64,000 nt of DNA from Sinorhizobium sp. A49 (lineage in GTDB: Bacteria; Pseudomonadota; Alphaproteobacteria; Rhizobiales; Rhizobiaceae): positions 1 through 64,000 of the forward strand of contig NZ_MUNW01000036.1 of NCBI RefSeq assembly GCF_002002725.1, written 5' to 3'. Of this stretch, positions 32,592 to 42,677 are shown in pieces. The number at the start of each line of letters is the position of its first letter. Within the stretch, counting starts at the first letter, position 1. Under the pieces are notes generated by a model, which was not told where the DNA came from, made no database searches, and worked only from the letters and a program-made list of their open reading frames with translations. The translations under genes were made by a program, and so were the position numbers.

Positions 32592-35378
32592 TTGGCAACC
32601 GACCTTGAAAAGCTCGTGGTGCAGCTCTCTGCCGATATTAAAGGCTATCAGCGCGAGATGCAGAAGGCTGTCGGCGTCACCAACGCTCAGGCGCGCGCGA
32701 TCGAGAAGCGCTACGAGAACATGAGCCGAAAGCTGGATTCGATCGGGCGCCGGTCAGCCAGCGCATTGATTGCTCCCTTAACCGGTGTTGCTGCGGCCAT
32801 CTCGGTCAACGAGGTGCTTGGCTATGCCGATGCCTGGACCACAGCCAAAAACAGCCTTTCCGTGGCCGGGGTCGTTGGACAGCAGCAGGTCGAGGTTCTC
32901 GACCGCCTCTATCAGTCGGCGCAGGATAATGCCGCGCCGGTCGGCGCGCTTGCCGATCTGTTCGGCATGGCCTCGCAGGCGTCGGACGTTCTTGGCGCCT
33001 CTCAAAAAGAATTGATCGCTTTCTCCGATGGCGTCGCGACTTCCTTGCGTGTCGCCGGGACAAGCGCCGGCGCCGCCTCGGGGGCGCTCACACAGCTCGG
33101 GCAGTTGCTCGGGTCCGCGCGTGTTCAAGCCGAAGAATTCAACTCCATCAATGACGGCGCTCGGCCTATCCTGATGGCCGTTGCGGCTGGTCTCGACGAG
33201 GCCGGCGGTTCAGTCAGCAGACTTAAGGAGCTGGTGAATGACGGCGCCGTTTCTGGTCGCCAGTTCTTTCAGGCGTTTCTCAAAGGGCTGCCGCAGATCC
33301 AGTCGATGGCCGCCAACTCCACACAGACGATCGAGCAGGGCGTAACCAAGGTCAATAACGCCTTTACGAAATACATTGGAGAGACCGATGCCAGCCTTGG
33401 CGCATCAGAACGGCTTGTCGCTGGCCTAAACGCGCTTGCCGACAACTTCAGCGAAACTGCTGACATTGTGCTCCAAGTCGCCGGCGTTATCGCCGGGGCG
33501 CTGGTCGGCCGATCGATAGCGTTGATGGTCGCAAAGCTCGGTCTCGCAACGACGGTGGTTTTGAAGTTCGTCGCGGCGCTACGGGCAGCGGCGTCGGTCG
33601 GCAGTGTCGCGACTGCTATCGGTGGTCTCGCGGCTGCTGCGGGTCCGATCGGCGTCGTCGTCGGTGGAGTGGCCGTAACTGCTTTAGCGCTGTTTGCGAG
33701 TTCTACAGACAGCGCCGGAAGCGGCGCCGATCGCTTTGCCGAACGCCTCCGTAGAATGGGGGATGCTGCGGAAGAATCGGCATCAAAGGCGGAGACGGCG
33801 AGCCGGAAAGTCGATGAGGTTGTAAAGAACCGGCTGACGAGCGAGGTCTCGGCCGCCAAAGGTGAAGTTGAGTCGGCCACCGCTGCTGTCGTCGATCTAT
33901 TTGACAGCCTCTTCCGGAACGTCGATCGCGACACAATTTCTCCAGAACAAATCCGCCAGCTTGAAGATCTGCGCGACAAGCTTAAAGCTGGCACGATCGG
34001 GGCCGACGATGCGAACAACGCACTGCATAGTCTGGCCAATTCCAATCCAAACTTTCAGGCGGTTGCGAACGCGTTTGCACCCCTGCTCGACAAGTTAGGA
34101 CAGGTGGTGGCTGCGGCCAAGCAAGCGCAGCAGGAGTTGGCGTTGGCGTCCGGTCAGGCCGTTACGCCGGAAAGCGCAGCCGCGTATCGTCAATACGGCC
34201 AGTCTCGGGCCAAGGGCGAGGAAATGCTGCGCGTCGGCAAGGCCTACGCCGACGAGGCGGCTCGGCAGAACAAACTGAGTAAAGATCAGCTTGCCATCGA
34301 AAAAGAGATCGCGACGATCCGGAAGGATCTCAAGGACAAAGGCGGCTTTCTTCCCGACGCTCAGATCAAGGCGCTTGCAGAGACCAATGTCGCCGCCGAC
34401 CAGGCGCGCAGCAAGTCGGGCGGTAGCGGTCGCACGAAGGGCGTAAAGCAGACCTCGGAAAGCCGGTTCGATGCCGACATTCAGGCGGTCAAGGATCGCA
34501 CGGCGGCCCTGGTCGAAGAGCAGCGCATTGTCGGCATGTCGTTTCAGGACCAGGAGCGCCGGCGCATGGCGCTCGACCTTGAGCAGACCGCGCTTGCGGA
34601 TCTGCGAGAGGAGGCGCGCCGGAAGGGGCAGACCGATCTCGAAAACATCAACCTATCTGCCGAGCAGATTGGGAAGATCCGGGAGGCCTCGGCCGCCTAC
34701 GCGGAGCAAGCCGACGTCCTTCGCCGCGTACAGGAGCAACAGGACCGGGCTGAGCAGGCGGCAGAGGATTTCTATGATGCTTTCAAGTCCGGCACCATAG
34801 ATGCCATCACCGGCGCCACCAGCCTTTCCGAAGCCTTGGAGAATGTCGGCAAGCGCCTTGCCAGTCTCTTGCTGAATAGCGCCTTCGACAGCTTGTTTCA
34901 GCCGCGAACCTCCAGCTCCTCGGGCGGCATGTTCGGGGGCATCTTTGCCTCGATCGGGAAATGGATCGGCCTTGCCAATGGCGGACCGGTCAAGGCTGCG
35001 ACAGGTGGCAAAGTCACGGGTCCGGGTACGAGCCGTAGCGATAGCATACCGGCGATGCTGTCCAATGGCGAATACGTGATCAACGCAGCCGCCACCCAAA
35101 AGCACCGCGCATTGCTCGATGCCATCAACTCTAACCGCGCGTTGCGGCTCGCGGATGGTGGCCCGGTCAAGCTGACGGCGCCGCGTATGCCAAACCTTGC
35201 GGGCATGGGGATGAAGGGCGGGCAATCCGTTTCTTTGAGCTATGCCCCTAGCTACAGCGTGACCGGAACGGGCGAGGAGATCGCCGCCCTCAAGCGTCAA
35301 ATGGCACAGGATCGCGCCGAGTTTGAGAGCCGCACGGTAAAGGCGGTTCGCGACGCTCAGAAACGACGGATCATCTAG
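32592..35378 (+). CDS. Tail tape measure protein
   Basis: About 928 residues. The N-terminus DLEKLVVQLSADIKGYQREM and the domain with NEVLGYADAWTTAKNSL, GALTQLGQLLGSARVQAEEF, and DGARPILMAVAAGLDEAGGS match the conserved tape-measure N-domain. Two hydrophobic stretches (around residues 300-380) and long coiled coils follow; the C-terminal DAITGATSLSEALENVGKRL and GGPVKAATGGKVTGPGTSRS are typical of lambdoid/GTA-like tape measures. It sets tail length. I take a TTG at 32592 preceded by AAGGAA; the open frame extends back to 32367, where it overlaps the minus-strand gene. Confidence 0.92.
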   Translation: MATDLEKLVVQLSADIKGYQREMQKAVGVTNAQARAIEKRYENMSRKLDSIGRRSASALIAPLTGVAAAISVNEVLGYADAWTTAKNSLSVAGVVGQQQVEVLDRLYQSAQDNAAPVGALADLFGMASQASDVLGASQKELIAFSDGVATSLRVAGTSAGAASGALTQLGQLLGSARVQAEEFNSINDGARPILMAVAAGLDEAGGSVSRLKELVNDGAVSGRQFFQAFLKGLPQIQSMAANSTQTIEQGVTKVNNAFTKYIGETDASLGASERLVAGLNALADNFSETADIVLQVAGVIAGALVGRSIALMVAKLGLATTVVLKFVAALRAAASVGSVATAIGGLAAAAGPIGVVVGGVAVTALALFASSTDSAGSGADRFAERLRRMGDAAEESASKAETASRKVDEVVKNRLTSEVSAAKGEVESATAAVVDLFDSLFRNVDRDTISPEQIRQLEDLRDKLKAGTIGADDANNALHSLANSNPNFQAVANAFAPLLDKLGQVVAAAKQAQQELALASGQAVTPESAAAYRQYGQSRAKGEEMLRVGKAYADEAARQNKLSKDQLAIEKEIATIRKDLKDKGGFLPDAQIKALAETNVAADQARSKSGGSGRTKGVKQTSESRFDADIQAVKDRTAALVEEQRIVGMSFQDQERRRMALDLEQTALADLREEARRKGQTDLENINLSAEQIGKIREASAAYAEQADVLRRVQEQQDRAEQAAEDFYDAFKSGTIDAITGATSLSEALENVGKRLASLLLNSAFDSLFQPRTSSSSGGMFGGIFASIGKWIGLANGGPVKAATGGKVTGPGTSRSDSIPAMLSNGEYVINAAATQKHRALLDAINSNRALRLADGGPVKLTAPRMPNLAGMGMKGGQSVSLSYAPSYSVTGTGEEIAALKRQMAQDRAEFESRTVKAVRDAQKRRII

Positions 35379-35396
35379 AAAGGCTCGTTATCAAAA

Positions 35397-36014
35397 ATGG
35401 TGATCGTATTTCCTCGCGAGATGCCCGATGTCAGGTTCGTGACCGCCGATGTCATCCTCGCAGATCCCGTCAAGGCGTCGCCATCGGGCGCCCGGCTCAT
35501 CAACTACACGCAGGTCGAAGATCCGGCGTGGCACGCGTCCATGGTCACGAGGCCGTTGTTCTACTCCGAGTATTCGGCTGTTGAGGCCTGGTGGCTATCT
35601 TTGCGCGAGGGGTTGCGCGCCGTGTTGTTCCGGCATCCTTGGGATTGTTACCCTCGGCTCCATCGTGGCAACCCCGCGCCGGCAGACGTGGCCGGCGTTC
35701 TGGTCTCTGTCACCAGCGGCAATGTGGTTGATGTCTCCGGTGTCGATGCTGCGCTCGCGTTGTCGGTCGGCGATCGGGTCGGCCTTGAGCGGCTCGGGCG
35801 ATATTATGTCGGCCGCGTCGCTGATGTCTCGGGCGCAGGCACAACACGGCAGATCACGATCGAGCCACCGCCGCAGGGTATCGTCACGCAGGCTGGCGCC
35901 GTCGTCCGGTTCGCACGTCCGGCTCTGATCATGAGGCCAGTTCCGGGTAGCTTTCAGGCCCCGAAAGCGGGCATTCGTTACAATGTCTCGTTTCAGTTGC
36001 GGGAAAGCCAATGA
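35397..36014 (+). CDS. Distal tail protein
   Basis: A 205-residue protein directly after the tape measure, the place of distal tail/minor tail components. It has a beta-rich make-up (FVTADVILADPVKASPSGAR, PLFYSEYSAVEAWWLSLREG, VGLERLGRYYVGRVADVSG) and ends RYNVSFQLRES. Similar proteins occur in rhizobial siphophages. It probably forms the ring between tube and tip. Confidence 0.65.
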   Translation: MVIVFPREMPDVRFVTADVILADPVKASPSGARLINYTQVEDPAWHASMVTRPLFYSEYSAVEAWWLSLREGLRAVLFRHPWDCYPRLHRGNPAPADVAGVLVSVTSGNVVDVSGVDAALALSVGDRVGLERLGRYYVGRVADVSGAGTTRQITIEPPPQGIVTQAGAVVRFARPALIMRPVPGSFQAPKAGIRYNVSFQLRESQ

Positions 36015-36655
36015 CGCTGTCACAAGAGGTCAAGGATCTTTACGACCAGGGCAGGATCTCGACGCGCCAAATGGTGCGCGTCACCCTCGGCTCGGGTGTC
36101 TACGGCTTTATTGCCCGAAAGGAGCCTCTCGACTTTGCCGGCGTCACCTATCGGCCGTTTGGCCTCTTAGAGGTCTCTGAGATCGGCGGGGGCACAGGGA
36201 CGGCGGCGGATGGCGGGTTCACGCTGCGCCTGGCCGAGAGCAAGGACGACGGGCTCACGCCGGCCGTTCTGACGCAGATCGAGAACGAAGACTACCGCGA
36301 TCGGCCCGTGGTCGTTTACGACGCCCACTTTCATCCGGAGACGCTAGCGCTCATCCAGATTGAGCCCGTCGCTCGGGGATACCTTGATATCATCGAGCAC
36401 TATGCCGACGACACGCGCGGCTACTACCTCGAAGCGAAATGCGAGGGGCGGCAGCTCGACTACAGCCGTCGCAACGGTCGAAAGCGCACGCTCGTCGACC
36501 AACAGCGCCGAGATCCCGGTGATCGGTTCTTCGAACACGCGGCCACCGCCGGCCGCGTTGACATCGCATGGGGGCGCGTCGTCGGCTCGGCCGTCAACGC
36601 AGCCAAGAACGTTGCCGCCGGCGCAGCGCGAGCCTTAGGCTTCAAGGGGCTTTGA
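36011..36655 (+). CDS. Baseplate hub/tail-tip protein (DUF2163/BR0599-like)
   Basis: A 214-residue protein. The first part (STRQMVRVTLGSGVYGFIAR) and the C-terminal KRTLVDQQRRDPGDRFFEHA segment are typical of DUF2163/phage BR0599-like tip assembly proteins, analogous to lambda gpL and GTA gene 13-14 products. It starts with an ATGA overlap with the preceding gene. Confidence 0.65.
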   Translation: MTLSQEVKDLYDQGRISTRQMVRVTLGSGVYGFIARKEPLDFAGVTYRPFGLLEVSEIGGGTGTAADGGFTLRLAESKDDGLTPAVLTQIENEDYRDRPVVVYDAHFHPETLALIQIEPVARGYLDIIEHYADDTRGYYLEAKCEGRQLDYSRRNGRKRTLVDQQRRDPGDRFFEHAATAGRVDIAWGRVVGSAVNAAKNVAAGAARALGFKGL

Positions 36656-37063
36656 ATGCCCAGACAATCCGGATGGGAAAAACGCCTCAACGCGGTTGTG
36701 GCGAAGCACCAGGCGTTGCCGTCTGATTGGGGGATCTCCGATTGCTTCGTCATTCCAGATGACGCGGTCGAGGCGCTCACGGGTGCTGTGATGTATCCGA
36801 AGGCGCGAGGCTACCGGACAGAGACGGGTGCCGCAAAGGCGCTGCGCCGACACGGCTTTGTCAATGTGCGGGAAGCATTTTCCGCGCGGTTCGCCGAGAT
36901 CTCGCCAGTGATGGCGCAGCGGGGCGATATCGGCGTGATCGAGCGCGACGGCGCCTTCTCCGGCGGTGCCTTCACCGTTCTTGGTTTCATGACACGTGCC
37001 CATGGTGGCCCGGTCGAGTTCATTCCGGCAAGCGCCGTGACATCAGCTTTTAGGGTGGAATAA
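36656..37063 (+). CDS. NlpC/P60-like tail assembly protein (DUF6950-like)
   Basis: A 135-residue protein placed like lambda gpK. WEKRLNAVVAKHQALPSDWG followed by ISDCFVIPDDAVEALTG has the conserved Asp-Cys of NlpC/P60-like tail hydrolases, and VMAQRGDIGVIERDGAF matches the family's second block; the histidine is in TRAHGGPVE. It may act in tail assembly or local peptidoglycan cleavage. Its stop overlaps the next start as TAATG. Confidence 0.72.
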   Translation: MPRQSGWEKRLNAVVAKHQALPSDWGISDCFVIPDDAVEALTGAVMYPKARGYRTETGAAKALRRHGFVNVREAFSARFAEISPVMAQRGDIGVIERDGAFSGGAFTVLGFMTRAHGGPVEFIPASAVTSAFRVE

Positions 37064-39690
37064 TGGGCTTTCTTGCTCCGATCATCGGCGGCATCGTCAG
37101 CGCGATCGGCTCCATCGGCATCGTCGGCAAGATGGTGATTGCTGTCGGCCTTAACCTCATCGTCTCGAAGATGGAGCAGCGCCGCGCCAAGAAGAACCAG
37201 AAGCAGGTCGGCGGCGTCGAGTTCGAACGGCAGTATGGCGAGAACGTTAGCCGCCAGGTCGCATGTGGCCTCGTCGGTCTGGCGGGGCACGACACTTACG
37301 TCAACACCTATGGCGCGTCGAACAAGTATCTTGAGCAGGCCTATACGGTGGCTGATTTTCCGTGCGATGGCCTGTCGCGGATCTGGGCCGGCGGTGCGCT
37401 GCTGTCGCTTGAGGAAATTCTGCCGTCGATCCTGCACGCGAAAAGCTACCGCATTGCCAGCGGCGCTTACGCCGGCCGGATGGTCTTCACGTTCTACGAC
37501 GGCACGCAGACGGCCGCCGACGCCGACATGGTTGCGAACGCCAATCCGCCCGGTCGTTGGACGGCGGATCACATCGGCACGGGTATTGCCTGGATCAAGG
37601 TCGGCCTGACCTATGACAGCGAACACCTTAGCCAATTTCCGGACTTCTTTTTCGAGATCCGCGGTGCCCGTCTCTATGACATCCGCAAGGATTCCACGGC
37701 CGGCGGTTCTGGCCCGCATCGCTGGGGCGTCTATTCGACCTACGAGTTCACCGAAAACCCGATCCTGTTCGAATACAATTACCGGCGCGGCTTCTCGGTC
37801 AACGATGACATGTTCTGCGGCATGGGCATGGACCCGGTGGATCTGCCGTTCGATCGCTATGCGACAGCCGCCAACATCTGCGACGAGGGCACTGATCACG
37901 GCAAGCGCTATCGCTGCTCTGTGATGCTTGATGCCGACGTCGACCACGGCGACAACATCGAGGCCGTCATGCGCGCGTGCGGCGGCATCGTCATCGACAG
38001 CGTCGAAGGTTCGTGGCCGCTGGTCGGAACCGATCAGCCGATCGTCGAGACGTTCACCGATGACGACCTGGTCGTGGGCGAGCCGGTGCGGTATCAGCGC
38101 CGGCGCTCGATGGCGGATCTCGTCAATATCGTCTCGGGCACCTATCCGGAACCCGCCAACATGTGGTCACCGGCCGGTTACGACGTTCAGACAAACCCGG
38201 CTTACGTGGCGCTCGATCGCCGCACGCGCGACGTGCCGCTCGACTTCCCGACCGTGCCTTACAAGGCGCAGGCCAATCAACTCGCCTCGATCTACTTCAA
38301 TGAGAACCGCTATGAGGCGACGGCCGACATCGTGCTTCGCCCTCGGTTCCAGACGATCAAGGCCGGTGATTGGGTGCGGTGGAATTCGGCTCGCTATGGT
38401 GACCGCATCTATATGGTGCAGGGTCGGGCAATCCGCGCGCTGACCAGCGATGGTCCCCGCAACGTTGCCCTCTCGCTGCAGGAGCGCAGCGGCGCGATCT
38501 ATGACGGTGTTGGCGTGATCGCCCCGACGGTTCCGTTGCCGCCTGGTGAACCGGTATATCTGAACGAGCTGCAGGACTTCGCGGTCATCGCGGTTAAGGG
38601 CGTTGGCGCTGATGGCCGGTCCTATCCGGCCTTCCGGATCTCGTGGGCGCCGATCGTCGACCTGACGGTTACGGGCATCACCTTCGAATACTGGATCAAG
38701 ACCGAGCCGGCGAACAAGTTTTCCAAGCAGGTTTCGGCTGCTGACGGAACCGTGACCTTTATTCAGGAAGGCGTGCTTAGCCTCACTGACTATGAGTTTC
38801 GCTACAAGCTCGCGGCTGCTCGGCCGACCAACTGGATCGCGCCGATCACGGTGAAATCGCTCGATGGCGGCAATGCGGATCTGGAAATCGGGCTTGGCCG
38901 CCTCGGTGAGGACGTCAAGAACCGTTTCGAGGAGCTGCAGGGCGAGTTCAGCGGCGTCTGGCAGCGACTGGAGGAACTGACGGCGGCTTTCTCGCTCGAT
39001 GGCGCGGTCGGCGAAATCAAGCGACAGGAGCTGAAGGCAGCGGTAGGCAATGCGTTCGCACAGATCGTCATTGAGCAACGCGTTCGTGCGTCTCAAGACG
39101 AGGCGCTGGCGCAGCTCTATACGGCATTAACCGCAACAGTCGGCAGCAACCTCGCGCGCCTGATCACGGAAGAGACGGCGCGTGCGACGGCTGACGAGGC
39201 ATTAAGCAGCCGTATCGTCTCGCTAGACTCGAAGGTAGGCACGAACCTTGCTCGCCTGGTTACCGAGGAAAGCACCCGCGCGACAGCCGATAGCGCCCTA
39301 ACGTCTATCACACAGGGCATCAGCGCCGACATGAACAACCGGTTCGCCGGCGGCCTGGTGAAGTTCGAGGCGGCGGCCGATCAGTCAGGAGTGAACGCCC
39401 GCTTCTCGGTGATGTTGCGTGCCAACCTCGGCGACGCGTTCAAGGACAGCGGCTTCTATATCGAGATCTACACTGAAGCCGCCGTTCTGAAATCGCGCTT
39501 CGCCGTGAAGGCTGATCAGTTCGTTGTCTGGAATGGCGGCAACAATGCCTTTCTGCCGATCGTGATCGAGAATGGAGAGTTGAAGCTCAACATCGCCAAC
39601 ATCGGCCTGGTTCGCTCCGGGCGGCTGCTCGCTCAGAACGGCAAGATGGATATCAATCTCAACCTCGGAACGATCGAGATCTATAGCTGA
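37063..39690 (+). CDS. Central tail-tip/host-specificity protein (gpJ-like)
   Basis: An 875-residue protein. The N-terminus is hydrophobic and Gly/Ile-rich (LAPIIGGIVSAIGSIGIVGK), followed by the large tip module (KRYRCSVMLDADVDHGDNIE, RRTRDVPLDFPTVPYKAQAN), a fibronectin-like portion around 540-610, and a repeated heptad region with LTATVGSNLARLITEETARA and DSKVGTNLARLVTEESTRAT, near-identical repeats that probably form a trimeric coiled coil. It corresponds to lambda gpJ and is a likely receptor-contact protein. Confidence 0.88.
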   Translation: MGFLAPIIGGIVSAIGSIGIVGKMVIAVGLNLIVSKMEQRRAKKNQKQVGGVEFERQYGENVSRQVACGLVGLAGHDTYVNTYGASNKYLEQAYTVADFPCDGLSRIWAGGALLSLEEILPSILHAKSYRIASGAYAGRMVFTFYDGTQTAADADMVANANPPGRWTADHIGTGIAWIKVGLTYDSEHLSQFPDFFFEIRGARLYDIRKDSTAGGSGPHRWGVYSTYEFTENPILFEYNYRRGFSVNDDMFCGMGMDPVDLPFDRYATAANICDEGTDHGKRYRCSVMLDADVDHGDNIEAVMRACGGIVIDSVEGSWPLVGTDQPIVETFTDDDLVVGEPVRYQRRRSMADLVNIVSGTYPEPANMWSPAGYDVQTNPAYVALDRRTRDVPLDFPTVPYKAQANQLASIYFNENRYEATADIVLRPRFQTIKAGDWVRWNSARYGDRIYMVQGRAIRALTSDGPRNVALSLQERSGAIYDGVGVIAPTVPLPPGEPVYLNELQDFAVIAVKGVGADGRSYPAFRISWAPIVDLTVTGITFEYWIKTEPANKFSKQVSAADGTVTFIQEGVLSLTDYEFRYKLAAARPTNWIAPITVKSLDGGNADLEIGLGRLGEDVKNRFEELQGEFSGVWQRLEELTAAFSLDGAVGEIKRQELKAAVGNAFAQIVIEQRVRASQDEALAQLYTALTATVGSNLARLITEETARATADEALSSRIVSLDSKVGTNLARLVTEESTRATADSALTSITQGISADMNNRFAGGLVKFEAAADQSGVNARFSVMLRANLGDAFKDSGFYIEIYTEAAVLKSRFAVKADQFVVWNGGNNAFLPIVIENGELKLNIANIGLVRSGRLLAQNGKMDINLNLGTIEIYS

Positions 39691-41204
39691 TGGTTCGTAC
39701 AATGATTGGCGTCGACAGCACCGGCGCCGGCTGCATCAAAATTATGAAGAACAGCGCTGATGATCCGCGCACCACGCCGGACGCCGAGCGATGGAAGTTC
39801 CTCTACAACAGCAAACTCGGCATTCAGGCGAACCTGTGTGACATCTGGGTGGTGAACACGTTTGATAGCGGAGTGACTTACTATCCTCCGGGAAGTGGCG
39901 CGGCAAACTTCACACACATGTCAGTGATTGTTGCTCAAGGCACCTTATGGGGTTTCAGGAACTCAGCGTTCCCGACGCTCCGTTACAACGTCCCGCTGTT
40001 CGACGTGAAGGTGAAAAAAGGCGGCGGCAGCAACCGCTATAACCAACAGATGGTCGCCTGGAACGACAGCGGTCTGTACTACCGTGGCCAAGGTGGTTTC
40101 TATGTCGTGGGAAATTACGCCCAGCTTGGCTGGATGGAGAACATGGTTCTCAACAACAACCTCGGGACCTTTGCATACGGCACCCCGATCATCGTCACGC
40201 CGAATGACGGCGGCGATGCCTTCAACAGGTTTCGGTCGCGCGACAAGCGCCTGAACGTCTGGAACTTGCCGGGCAACAACGTCGCGCCGGACGACGCCCC
40301 CATTCTGGCGCCGAACGGGACGAAGACGATCAAGATCAGTTCCTCGGAGCTAAAGATCGCAAAGCCAGGGTACTCTGTCGATACCGCCACAGTGCAGCAG
40401 ATGTCCTTTGACGCCAACCGGCTGCCCGTGAAGGTGATCGCAGCGGGTGATATCCTTCTTCCGGCGGGGGTGAGTTACTACGAGACCGGCATGCCCCTGC
40501 CAGACACCGTCGCGCTTGACGTTCATTTCTATGACAGCGCGACGGTCACATATCCGTCCAACCCGCAGGATCTCGATTTCGGCGCGGAGTATTGGTTCGA
40601 AGGGAGCTGGATCGGTTTCGACGCGACGAAGGCAATGCGCGCCCGCTTCATGCTCTATCTGGAAGACACGAGCCCGCCGACCGGCGGATCGAACAAGGTG
40701 CTCCGGCAGTTCATCGACGGCGGGCAGGTGGTTCAACTTCTGCGCCCCGGCTCTGCCGACCCACCTGGTTGGGCCGACATTGTCATCGACAGCCGCTGGC
40801 CACAGGTCCAGATCCTCGCGCAAGGATACTTCAGTGTGCCGGGGGGCAACGGCGTGATCACGGATATCCCGTTCGATGGGACAGGCATGTTCCCGATGGT
40901 CAAGTACCTCACCCATCACGGCGCCGGCGACGGTTCAAGCCTTGGGCAGAGTAATTTGCCCATGTCGTGGTCTGCGCTGTGGCGCCTGCCGTTCGTGAAG
41001 CGCCTTAAATACTTCTACAGCGGCCAAGCCCATGCGGGTGAAAGCACCTATTGCGAACTGACTTCGAACAACGCGCGGTTCTACACCTTCGCCGGCAATG
41101 TCGGCGACTACTACAATCGCGGTGATAGCCCCGGAACTTGGCGCACTGCAGGTGCGTATGCGCCGGTCGGCATCCGCTACTACATCTTCGGCATTCCAGC
41201 TTAG
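39690..41204 (+). CDS. Tail-tip associated protein, unknown fold
   Basis: A 504-residue protein rich in Gly, Asn, Tyr and Trp with no motif I can name. It starts at an ATG overlapping the preceding stop and lies between the tip protein and the fibre gene. Sequence style (IVSVIVAQGTLWGFRNS-like strands, DDAPILAPNGTKTIKISSSE) suggests a beta-structured adhesin or appendage. Probably takes part in receptor binding, by position. Confidence 0.6.
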   Translation: MVRTMIGVDSTGAGCIKIMKNSADDPRTTPDAERWKFLYNSKLGIQANLCDIWVVNTFDSGVTYYPPGSGAANFTHMSVIVAQGTLWGFRNSAFPTLRYNVPLFDVKVKKGGGSNRYNQQMVAWNDSGLYYRGQGGFYVVGNYAQLGWMENMVLNNNLGTFAYGTPIIVTPNDGGDAFNRFRSRDKRLNVWNLPGNNVAPDDAPILAPNGTKTIKISSSELKIAKPGYSVDTATVQQMSFDANRLPVKVIAAGDILLPAGVSYYETGMPLPDTVALDVHFYDSATVTYPSNPQDLDFGAEYWFEGSWIGFDATKAMRARFMLYLEDTSPPTGGSNKVLRQFIDGGQVVQLLRPGSADPPGWADIVIDSRWPQVQILAQGYFSVPGGNGVITDIPFDGTGMFPMVKYLTHHGAGDGSSLGQSNLPMSWSALWRLPFVKRLKYFYSGQAHAGESTYCELTSNNARFYTFAGNVGDYYNRGDSPGTWRTAGAYAPVGIRYYIFGIPA

Positions 41205-41216
41205 GAAGCTTCCAAC

Positions 41217-42125
41217 ATGACCACTCCTTACACGACAGGGTCGATCACCCTGACGAACGGCAGCCCCGTGATCACGGGGACCGGTACGGCCTGGCAGACG
41301 GCGTTGATCGCCGGCGGCGTGGTGGTGCCGGATGCCGACGGCAACTCGCTCCCGATCCTTTCCGTCGACAGCAACACCCAGATCACCGCCGCCGTCAAAT
41401 GGCGAGGCGCGAGCGGCACCTATGCTTATGCGATCATGCGCGACGCGGCCTATGGCCAGCAGACCGTTGCCAACGCGCAGGCGCTGTCGACCTATCTGCA
41501 GCGGCTCGACAATGCGTCGCTATCGGCGTTGGCGTCACTCGCGGCATCCATGACGGCCGACAAGTTTGCCTATGCGACCGGTCTCAACACGATGGCCTGG
41601 GCCGCCCTCTCGGCGTTCAATCGCGAGATGCTTGCCCTCGCCGATGCTGCAGCTGTGCGCAGCAAGATTGGCGCACAAGCAGCACTCGGCTTCACGCCGG
41701 TTCAGCAGGGTGGGGGCGTCGGGCAGGGAAGCAACAAGATCTACATTGGTTGGAATGGCACCAACGCCTTGAAGGGAACAGTCGATAGCTTCGATCTCGG
41801 CAAGATCTGGACCGATAGCGCTGTACTCTGGAATGCCTCGAACGCGGGGTACTTCAGGTTCCCAAACGGCTTCATGTTGCAGTGGGGCTATGAGCCGACA
41901 GGTTCTGGAGATTTTCGAAAAGTATTTCCGATGGCCTTCACCGCAACCTGTTTCGCGGCAGTTGCGACCATGGCCTCCTCTGATCTGCCGGCATCAACGG
42001 CCGTGACCGTGTCCACAAGCAACGTGGATAGGTTCGCGTTCGACATTCGAGCAAGAGCCGTCAACACAGGCGGCACGGTCGGCGGCGCTGGTCAGGGCGC
42101 TCTATGGATGGCGATAGGATATTGA
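41217..42125 (+). CDS. Tail fibre protein
   Basis: A 302-residue protein. The N-terminus TTPYTTGSITLTNGSPVITG followed by TGTAWQTALIAGGVVVPDAD is the common attachment domain of alphaproteobacterial phage fibres. A helical linker follows, then a C-terminal domain with LQWGYEPTGSGDFRKVFPMA and GALWMAIGY, the pattern of fibre head domains that bind host receptors. Confidence 0.8.
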   Translation: MTTPYTTGSITLTNGSPVITGTGTAWQTALIAGGVVVPDADGNSLPILSVDSNTQITAAVKWRGASGTYAYAIMRDAAYGQQTVANAQALSTYLQRLDNASLSALASLAASMTADKFAYATGLNTMAWAALSAFNREMLALADAAAVRSKIGAQAALGFTPVQQGGGVGQGSNKIYIGWNGTNALKGTVDSFDLGKIWTDSAVLWNASNAGYFRFPNGFMLQWGYEPTGSGDFRKVFPMAFTATCFAAVATMASSDLPASTAVTVSTSNVDRFAFDIRARAVNTGGTVGGAGQGALWMAIGY

Positions 42126-42128
42126 ACG

Positions 42129-42677
42129 ATGACAAAATTCGCACAGATCAACGACGGTTTCCCAGTGGCGTTCTATGATGAGGCCATTCACGGCTCGAAA
42201 CGACGGCCTGTCTACGGTGAGTCCGACGAGGAAACCGGAGAACGTGAGGTGATTGGCGACGAGCCCAATCCCGATTGTCTGATCCCGGCCGAAGCGATCG
42301 AGATCACCGACGCGCAGTGGATGGAGTTCATTTCCAATACCGGCCGGCGCAAATGGGACGGCGGGGCTGTGGTTCCGTACGAGCCGCCGACTGCGCCAAT
42401 CACGCAGGCCGACTATTCGAAAGCTATTCAGGCGCACATGGATGCCAAGGCGCGCGAGCGGCAGTACGACGGGATCCAGACGGCCATCACCTACCGCGAC
42501 GATCCGAACCTGCAGTTTGCGGCTGAAGGCGAAGCCCTCTTTGCATGGCGGTCAATGGTGTGGACGTACTCGACGGCAGAACTGCAAAAAGTGATGGCAG
42601 GCGAGCGCGAGCAGCCGAGTGTCGCCGAGTTCATTGCCGAGTTGCCAGCGTTCATCTGGCCTGTAACTAGCGCCTAG
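42129..42677 (+). CDS. Tail fibre assembly-like protein
   Basis: A 182-residue protein three bases after the fibre gene. It starts KFAQINDGFPVAFYDEAIHG and contains ITDAQWMEFISNTGRRKWDG and a C-terminal helical segment DDPNLQFAAEGEALFAWRSM followed by VWTYSTAELQKVMAGE, resembling DUF4376/tail-fibre chaperones. It probably assists fibre folding. Confidence 0.7.
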   Translation: MTKFAQINDGFPVAFYDEAIHGSKRRPVYGESDEETGEREVIGDEPNPDCLIPAEAIEITDAQWMEFISNTGRRKWDGGAVVPYEPPTAPITQADYSKAIQAHMDAKARERQYDGIQTAITYRDDPNLQFAAEGEALFAWRSMVWTYSTAELQKVMAGEREQPSVAEFIAELPAFIWPVTSA